From Candidatus Altarchaeales archaeon (lineage in GTDB: Archaea > Altiarchaeota > Altiarchaeia > IMC4 > QMZM01): a stretch of DNA of 9,544 nt. Both the position numbers and the translations under genes were made by a program. The stretch covers positions 1 to 9,544 of the forward strand of contig QMZG01000039.1 in NCBI GenBank assembly GCA_003663045.1. The letters are read 5' to 3'. Shown piece after piece: positions 4,474-9,544 of the stretch; position 1 is the first letter of the stretch; the number at the start of each line of letters is the position of its first letter. The notes beneath the pieces were generated by a model that saw nothing but the letters and a program-made list of their open reading frames with translations, had not been told where the DNA came from and did no database searches.

Positions 4474-7365
4474 TCAGGGCTCAAATTCCCTGAGAATTCT
4501 TTCAGCATCCTTAGATAAACCACCACCAATCCCCAATTCTTTATCTCCATGGGCCCCGCCCCCCAGCCTCCTGGAGAGGGACTTTGCTATCTCACCCGCA
4601 TGAAAGGATGAATTTGATGCTACGACGATATTCGCTTTTTCACCGACAATATTTCCCAGTATCAATAGAGAGTTTTCTTTGATAGCGGATCTCGCTACCT
4701 CAACCAAATTTTTTACATCCAAACCGATAACCACTTCCTTTACGATCTTAATTCCATCCCTCTCGGTAAAATCCGATTGAAATTTTCTTTTCAATTCCTT
4801 TATTAGAAGTTCTCGTTTTTCTTTTCTAAGTTTATCAAGGATCTTTTTATCCCTTTTCCACCTACTGAAAAGCCAGATCGATCTATCCTTAATTGAACCT
4901 GTGGGTTTCTCTTCCAATGGGGGTGTTCCATCTAATCTTGCAATCTCCTCTTCCATTTCCATACTTTCATTTAGAAATCTTTTAATGGTTTTTGGTAATT
5001 GCTCCTCAGTAACGGAAAATACATCCGCCATCTCACCTAATGATCTCTGCAAGGCTTCAAAGTCCATCTCATCTACGATCTTTATTATGGGAATTGTGGG
5101 TTCTATTCCCTCAGCTATCCTTTTTTGAACCTCAATAATCTGCTTTGCTATCTCTCTCTGTTTCTCCATATATCTTCTTGCGGCCTCTCCGGCCACAAAT
5201 TCCAATCTAACTACGCCATCCTGAATCCTTTTTGATCCAGTAATCTTTATAAGCCCCACATCCTTGGTGTTATCAAAGTGCATTCCACCACAGGCTTCCA
5301 CATCCCAATCTTTAATGTTAACTATCCTTATCTCTCTTCCAGGAACCACACCCCCCTGATAGAGTCTGAAGCCATACCTATTTTCGGCATCATCCCTATT
5401 CATAAATTTTATGTCTATCTCTCGATTTTCTCTAACTATCCTATTGGCCAGGGATTCTATCTCTTTTCGTTCTTCTTCACTTAAGGCAGCATAGTGGGTT
5501 ATATCCAAACGCGCAGATTTTACGCTTTTATGGGCACCAGTCTGCCAGATATGATTTCCGAGAACTCTCCTCGCCGCCCCATTTATTATATGTGTGGCTG
5601 TATGATGCTGCATCAACTGCAGCCTTCTATTCCAGTCTACATCGCAGTTAACTATATCGCCTTTTTTAATTTTGCTCGAATCCCCTTTACCTTTAACTTC
5701 ATGAATGACCACATTCCCGGATTTTTGGACATTAATTACTTCTAAACTATCCATCCAACCGTGATCCGCTTCCTGACCTCCCCCCTCCGGATAAAAATAG
5801 GTTTTATCCAAGACTATATGGTTATCAAAGATTTCAAGTACCTTTGCTTTAAAACTCCCGACATTAGAATCCTCATAATAGCCCAATTCGGTAGCCGGAA
5901 TTCCCTCCGGGATTTTAATCTCCTTTATCTCCCCCTCCTCAATCTCTGGTTTTTCATGCTTCTCCGCTACTTTAATATAGAAATCATCTGGAATTTCAAC
6001 CATCAGAGATGAAAATTCTTGAACAAGATCGGGGGTAAGTCCCTGAGAGTCATAAAGTTCTATCAAATCCCCAAGTTCAATTTTTTTAAATCTATCCTCC
6101 AACCTACTTACTATCCTCCTACCCCTTTCGATAGTCTTCTCATATTTCTCTACCTCCACATCCACCAACTTTAGAATCTCGTCACTGCCCTCTTTCAACT
6201 CCGGGAAATCCCTCTCGAAATAATTCACCTGTAACCTAACTATTTCAGAAAGTGGGATATCCAGTTTTAGAAAATTTAACCCACGCAGGGTTCTTCTAAC
6301 CAGTAATCTGGCAAAATAACCCTCCTTGACATTAGATGGGACTACACCATCCTGCAGAATAAACATTAACGCCCTGGTGTGATCACAAATAGCATAGAGA
6401 TTTTCCATTGGTTCTATCTCCGCTAGAAGTTTCTCTAAATTAATCCTCAGCCTCTCTGCCACCCTCTTCCTCAAAATATTTAGATCCACCTTATTTTTTA
6501 TATTCATTAATCCAGCAACCTGAGAATATTCAGATAAAATTCTTTCATCTTCAGAAATATTTGCCTCCTTTTTCAATTTCGAAAGAATATCGCCAAATAC
6601 TGCCTCATAGGCACTTGAAGTTCCCTGGGAGAGCCATGTAAATCTTTCTAAACCATAACCGGTGTCCACCACCTGCATTTCCATCTCCTTCTTTTTACCA
6701 TTCTCTTCTTTGTACATCATAAAAACCAGGGTAGCTAACTCCACTCCTCTAACAAGTGTTTCGAAGCAGGGCCCCGAATTACCTCCCCCAGCCCATTGAG
6801 CCTCAATATATGAAATTTCTTTTGGATCAATACCAAGGTCCTCCACAAGCAGCCTGTGACAGAGTTCCACCGTCTTGTCTTTAAAATATACAAAATTATC
6901 CTTGGTGTTAAAAGAATGATGAGCCATCATCTCAAACATCGTGAAGTGTCTCCCAGTTTTTCCCACATTATCGATGTCATTAAATCTTACACACGTCTGA
7001 GAAATTGTCAGGGGATTGGCCGGTGGCTTTACTACCCCCAATAAAACCCAGGGCTGGAAGCAATAGATGGAGGCCTGAGTAAAGAAGACATCGTCGCGCC
7101 ATCTGGCCACAATTGGATACCTGTGAATCCTGGTATGATCATTCCTTTCAAAGAATCTCAGATACAATTCCCTCATTTCATGCAGATTTAATCCCTTTTT
7201 AGTGGGAGAATTTCCAATGAAGCTGTACTCATCGCACGGAGGTTCCCCACACGTTTTTCTATCGCCAAGAGACCAGAAAAATCTATTGCACTTGGGACAT
7301 CTCCTTCGTTGAAATCCCTCTTCCTTGAACAATTCTACTTCATATTCGGACTCATTTCTTGGCAT
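4474..7365 (-). CDS. alaS: Alanyl-tRNA synthetase, archaeal type
   Basis: This enzyme charges tRNA-Ala with alanine and clears mischarged Ser/Gly. The 963-residue chain opens with the archaeal N-terminal zinc module (C23, C26, C39, C44). The class II catalytic core follows, including RFNDIDNVG (128-136), GGGNSGPC (193-200) and DTGYGLER (234-241). The editing domain contains HHTATH (587-592) and CGGMH (692-696), giving the metal-site residues H588, H592, C692 and H696. The C-terminus ends in a DHHA1-like domain, with SSFHAGEIAKSLS and glycine-rich GGGAHGDKELGIGGG (935-949). From memory, archaeal AlaRS is usually about 890-915 residues; the excess seems to lie around 755-865, a basic, helical stretch with IWLFSRWKRDKK. 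The gene follows the ligase by 81 nt. No Shine-Dalgarno sequence precedes the ATG. Confidence 0.96.
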   Translation of the reverse strand: MPRNESEYEVELFKEEGFQRRRCPKCNRFFWSLGDRKTCGEPPCDEYSFIGNSPTKKGLNLHEMRELYLRFFERNDHTRIHRYPIVARWRDDVFFTQASIYCFQPWVLLGVVKPPANPLTISQTCVRFNDIDNVGKTGRHFTMFEMMAHHSFNTKDNFVYFKDKTVELCHRLLVEDLGIDPKEISYIEAQWAGGGNSGPCFETLVRGVELATLVFMMYKEENGKKKEMEMQVVDTGYGLERFTWLSQGTSSAYEAVFGDILSKLKKEANISEDERILSEYSQVAGLMNIKNKVDLNILRKRVAERLRINLEKLLAEIEPMENLYAICDHTRALMFILQDGVVPSNVKEGYFARLLVRRTLRGLNFLKLDIPLSEIVRLQVNYFERDFPELKEGSDEILKLVDVEVEKYEKTIERGRRIVSRLEDRFKKIELGDLIELYDSQGLTPDLVQEFSSLMVEIPDDFYIKVAEKHEKPEIEEGEIKEIKIPEGIPATELGYYEDSNVGSFKAKVLEIFDNHIVLDKTYFYPEGGGQEADHGWMDSLEVINVQKSGNVVIHEVKGKGDSSKIKKGDIVNCDVDWNRRLQLMQHHTATHIINGAARRVLGNHIWQTGAHKSVKSARLDITHYAALSEEERKEIESLANRIVRENREIDIKFMNRDDAENRYGFRLYQGGVVPGREIRIVNIKDWDVEACGGMHFDNTKDVGLIKITGSKRIQDGVVRLEFVAGEAARRYMEKQREIAKQIIEVQKRIAEGIEPTIPIIKIVDEMDFEALQRSLGEMADVFSVTEEQLPKTIKRFLNESMEMEEEIARLDGTPPLEEKPTGSIKDRSIWLFSRWKRDKKILDKLRKEKRELLIKELKRKFQSDFTERDGIKIVKEVVIGLDVKNLVEVARSAIKENSLLILGNIVGEKANIVVASNSSFHAGEIAKSLSRRLGGGAHGDKELGIGGGLSKDAERILREFEP

Positions 7366-7446
7366 GATATATATTGGTATTGTAAATTATTGAATGAGAG
7401 AATGCTAATCTCGCCAGTTTCTTCCTGGATTCTCCAGTGTGAAAAA
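7366..7446 (-). promoter_or_regulatory. Ligase-alaS spacer with promoter-like box and small inverted repeats
   Basis: Read toward alaS, the spacer first contains CTGGA-GAA-TCCAG (7437-7425), a 5-bp stem, whose CCAG could alternatively pair with CTGG at 7417-7414. The A/T-rich AATAATTTACAATA box then lies some 15-25 nt before the alaS ATG. The hairpin may end ligase transcripts, and the A/T box may start a near-leaderless alaS transcript. The stems are short and chance pairing is quite possible. Confidence 0.3.
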
Positions 7447-9105
7447 TTATTTGCTCAGCAACTCTTCCACCCTCTGCAGTGTATCCGCATCTTGTGGACC
7501 CTTGTCCGTTCTTACCCTAACCAACCTCGGAAATCTGAGGGCATAACCAGAGCTGTAGGTTGGGGATTTCTGTATTTCCTCATATGCTACCTCTACCACA
7601 ACCTTTGGTTTCAGTTTCACCTCTTTTCCCATCTGCTCGGAAATCTCCCCCTTCAGTGTTTCAGTCATCTCCCTGAATTGCTCATCCGTGAACCCAGTCC
7701 CCATTTTGCCGATGGTCAGGAATTCACCCGTATCCGGATCCAGAACCGCCAGTAGGAAAGAAGCCAGCCAGTGGGCCCTTCTACCCTCGCCCCATGTTGC
7801 TCCTATTATCACCAGGTCGAGGGTTTCCATTATGGGTTTTATCTTATACATATATCCAACCCTCGATCCGGGCTGATATGGGGCATCTAAATTCTTTGCC
7901 ATCACCCCCTCATGTCCAAGGTTTAGAGCACGTCTGTAGAATTTATCTGCCTCCTCTATGCTATTGGTGATGGATTGTTCAGCGAGCTTAAATGTGTCTG
8001 TTTCCATGATAATCTTTTCCAGGAGTTTTCTCCTATTCTTGAATTTTTCACCGATCTTGCTCTCACCCTCATAAAAAACCACATCAAATAGGTTTATCTC
8101 CACCGGAATTTTTTTCACCATTTCTGGGATGTCATACTTCCTTTTTATCCTCCTTGATAGATCCTGAAATGGCCTTGGATGTCTGTCATCCAAATCCTTT
8201 ATGGCAACCATCTCCCCCTCTACTATTGCAGAATCCCCCCTTATATTCTCCTTTGCAGATTTTACAATCTCTGGAAACTGCTTTGTAACATTCTCCAATC
8301 TCCTGGTAAATAGATGTACCTTAGAATTATCTTTGTGTATCTGTATCCTTGCCCCATCATATTTTATTTCAAAGGCAACTATCTTGAATTTATCCAATAC
8401 CTCTTGTATATCCTTTGCCTTCTGAGCCAGCATCACCTCCATTGGCCTCCCAGGCATTAGGTTGATTTTTTTCAGACCGTCATTGCCCTCTGACTTGGCA
8501 ATCCTTGCTACTTCTCCAAGATCTGAACTCAGGGAATATGCCCTCTCCACCAACCTTGGATCTACCTGAAAGGATTGTGCGATGGCATCTCTAACAATCC
8601 CCTCTCCCACCCCCAGCCTCAATTCCTCCAGAATTGTTCTCACCAAGTAACGGCTTTCCTTGGGCTGCGAAAATGACAATAACTCGGCAATATAGGAAAT
8701 TTTTTTATCCTGTGATCCCTTCCCGGTCAAGGATGCTAATTTATCCAGATTCTCATATACCTTTCTAACCGTTAATCTTTCTGTAAACAATGTGGTTTGA
8801 GCCTTCTTTACCATAAGTTGCTCGGCAGCTATCCCCGTGTCTCCAGTTTCTCTTATTTTATCCTCTACCTTATTTTCGGGGATGCCCGAGACGATTGAAA
8901 TGGCTTTAATCACCATCTTGTGTCCTATGCCAAGCTCTTTTTCACTCCATGATGGAAAGACCCTACCCCTCAGAAATAGCAGAATAATCTGAAGATCCTC
9001 CCGTGGAACCTCAGCAAGGAAATCGGCAACTATGGATGTCATTTCCAATCTGCTGCTGGTCTTTTCCAGTTTCTGATAGACTTCTGTTAATCTTGAGTAG
9101 TCCAT
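7447..9105 (-). CDS. lig: ATP-dependent DNA ligase
   Basis: This replicative/repair ligase seals nicks by transferring AMP from ATP to the enzyme and then to the 5'-phosphate. Its 552 residues match archaeal ligase I proteins. An N-terminal helical DNA-binding domain covers about 1-220, with ELRLGVGEG at 161-169. The adenylation domain has motif I EIKYDG (246-251) with the nucleotidyl lysine K248, motif III LFTRRLENVT (265-274), EGEMVAI (296-302), LFDVVF (339-344), motif IV EGVMAKN (399-405) and motif V YKIKP (420-424). The OB-fold follows and includes motif VI RFPRLVRVRTDKG (524-536). All catalytic motifs are intact. A GGAG lies 12 nt before the ATG, somewhat far for a Shine-Dalgarno sequence. 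The DUF123 gene precedes it by 52 nt and alaS follows after 81 nt, all on the same strand. Confidence 0.96.
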   Translation of the reverse strand: MDYSRLTEVYQKLEKTSSRLEMTSIVADFLAEVPREDLQIILLFLRGRVFPSWSEKELGIGHKMVIKAISIVSGIPENKVEDKIRETGDTGIAAEQLMVKKAQTTLFTERLTVRKVYENLDKLASLTGKGSQDKKISYIAELLSFSQPKESRYLVRTILEELRLGVGEGIVRDAIAQSFQVDPRLVERAYSLSSDLGEVARIAKSEGNDGLKKINLMPGRPMEVMLAQKAKDIQEVLDKFKIVAFEIKYDGARIQIHKDNSKVHLFTRRLENVTKQFPEIVKSAKENIRGDSAIVEGEMVAIKDLDDRHPRPFQDLSRRIKRKYDIPEMVKKIPVEINLFDVVFYEGESKIGEKFKNRRKLLEKIIMETDTFKLAEQSITNSIEEADKFYRRALNLGHEGVMAKNLDAPYQPGSRVGYMYKIKPIMETLDLVIIGATWGEGRRAHWLASFLLAVLDPDTGEFLTIGKMGTGFTDEQFREMTETLKGEISEQMGKEVKLKPKVVVEVAYEEIQKSPTYSSGYALRFPRLVRVRTDKGPQDADTLQRVEELLSK

Positions 9106-9128
9106 TCTATCATTTCACTCCATCCCCC

Positions 9129-9148
9129 ATCTCATTAAAAATTGAGAT
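9129..9148. repeat. Perfect 6-bp inverted repeat upstream of the ligase gene
   Basis: ATCTCA (9129-9134) and TGAGAT (9143-9148) form a perfect 6-bp palindrome around an 8-nt A/T-rich centre, in the 52-nt spacer between the DUF123 stop and the ligase start. It could be a weak hairpin ending the DUF123 transcript or a dimer-binding operator near the ligase promoter. There is no T-tract at a position that would make it a convincing terminator. Confidence 0.3.
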
Positions 9149-9157
9149 TAATTAAGA

Positions 9158-9532
9158 TTATTGAAATTCACCTCTTAAATCCTCTAAATTCTTTGAAAAA
9201 AACAAGTGGCTCGGGCATTTGCAGTCACTACAGCCAAAACCTTTAATTGAGTCAAATTGTTTCTCAAGATTTCTTGCTATGCTACATTCCTCTCTTCTGT
9301 CAGATTCCACACAGATAACCTCTCTTATTACCGCCTCTGATAATAAATAGTCGATATGCCACCAGAGCCTTTTTTCCTTTCTAAGGTGTCTTTTTACCCT
9401 CGCTTCTATGCCATTCAATGCAGAACCAACATAGGCATAGAATCCCTTTTTAAATCTTATCTTTCCCAGTTTTCCGATCTCAATTTCCCGATCATTTTCC
9501 ACTTCAATTAGAAGTATGTAAGAGCCCTTCAT
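9158..9532 (-). CDS. DUF123 protein, GIY-YIG nuclease-like
   Basis: This 124-residue protein belongs to the DUF123/COG1833 family, a diverged GIY-YIG fold that in some archaea is fused to endonuclease III. SYILLIE (4-10) takes the place of the GIY strand, and GFYAYVGSA (30-38) contains the YVG that corresponds to YIG. ARVKRHLR (44-51) supplies the conserved arginines, and WHIDYLL (58-64), ECSIARNL (82-89) and CSDCKCPSHLF (101-111) complete the family pattern. The last motif, with C101, C104, C106 and H109, could bind a metal. The start at 9532 is secure because an in-frame TGA lies three codons upstream. The family is suspected to act on DNA, and the ligase gene downstream agrees with a repair role, but no activity can be claimed. 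What lies upstream is outside the window. Confidence 0.9.
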   Translation of the reverse strand: MKGSYILLIEVENDREIEIGKLGKIRFKKGFYAYVGSALNGIEARVKRHLRKEKRLWWHIDYLLSEAVIREVICVESDRREECSIARNLEKQFDSIKGFGCSDCKCPSHLFFSKNLEDLRGEFQ

Positions 9533-9544
9533 TCCGTTTCATCC

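Noticed and set aside
4277..8425. Numerous plus-strand frames of 60-150 codons across idsA, alaS and the ligase gene
   Set aside because: All are antisense to genes with intact catalytic motifs, and none has a domain pattern or start context of its own.

Overview
The window looks like a piece of a euryarchaeal chromosome. The evidence is the archaeal-type adenylate kinase, a DUF106 (EMC3/TMCO1-like) membrane protein, alanyl-tRNA synthetase with the archaeal N-terminal zinc module, an ATP-dependent DNA ligase, a short-chain geranylgeranyl diphosphate synthase for ether lipids, and a stand-alone DUF123 protein. Several starts have A/T-rich TATA-like boxes close upstream and no convincing Shine-Dalgarno sequence, as expected for archaeal short-leader or leaderless transcripts. 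I cannot name the genus.

Left part (1-2350), accessory and partly decayed. A membrane protein runs off the left edge on the minus strand; its N-terminus is split between two frames. Divergently, 427-756 encodes a small winged-helix protein ending in a regular leucine zipper. Overlapping its stop codon are the remains of an AlbA_2 (Schlafen-like) ATP-binding gene, broken by two frameshifts and truncated. Next comes a fragment that weakly resembles the start of a polysaccharide flippase, then an intact AAA ATPase with a DUF4143-like C-terminus. The ATPase should start at 1076, just behind a clear BRE/TATA promoter, rather than at the longer ORF start at 908.

Middle (2452-3451), plus strand. 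adkA is followed 10 nt later by the DUF106 gene, a pair usually found with secY in the euryarchaeal ribosomal/secretion cluster. Here the AAA islet sits upstream, and the next gene downstream is convergent.

Right part (3484-9532), all minus strand. Read in transcription order: DUF123 GIY-YIG-like protein, ATP-dependent DNA ligase, alanyl-tRNA synthetase, GGPP synthase, with gaps of 52, 81 and 39 nt. These are housekeeping genes for DNA repair/replication, translation and membrane lipid synthesis. They may share transcripts but do not form one pathway.

I see no rRNA, tRNA, CRISPR array or intact mobile element. The most interesting area is 296-1076: a zipper-type winged-helix regulator, its crippled AlbA_2 partner, a repeat-bearing divergent promoter and a second gene remnant.
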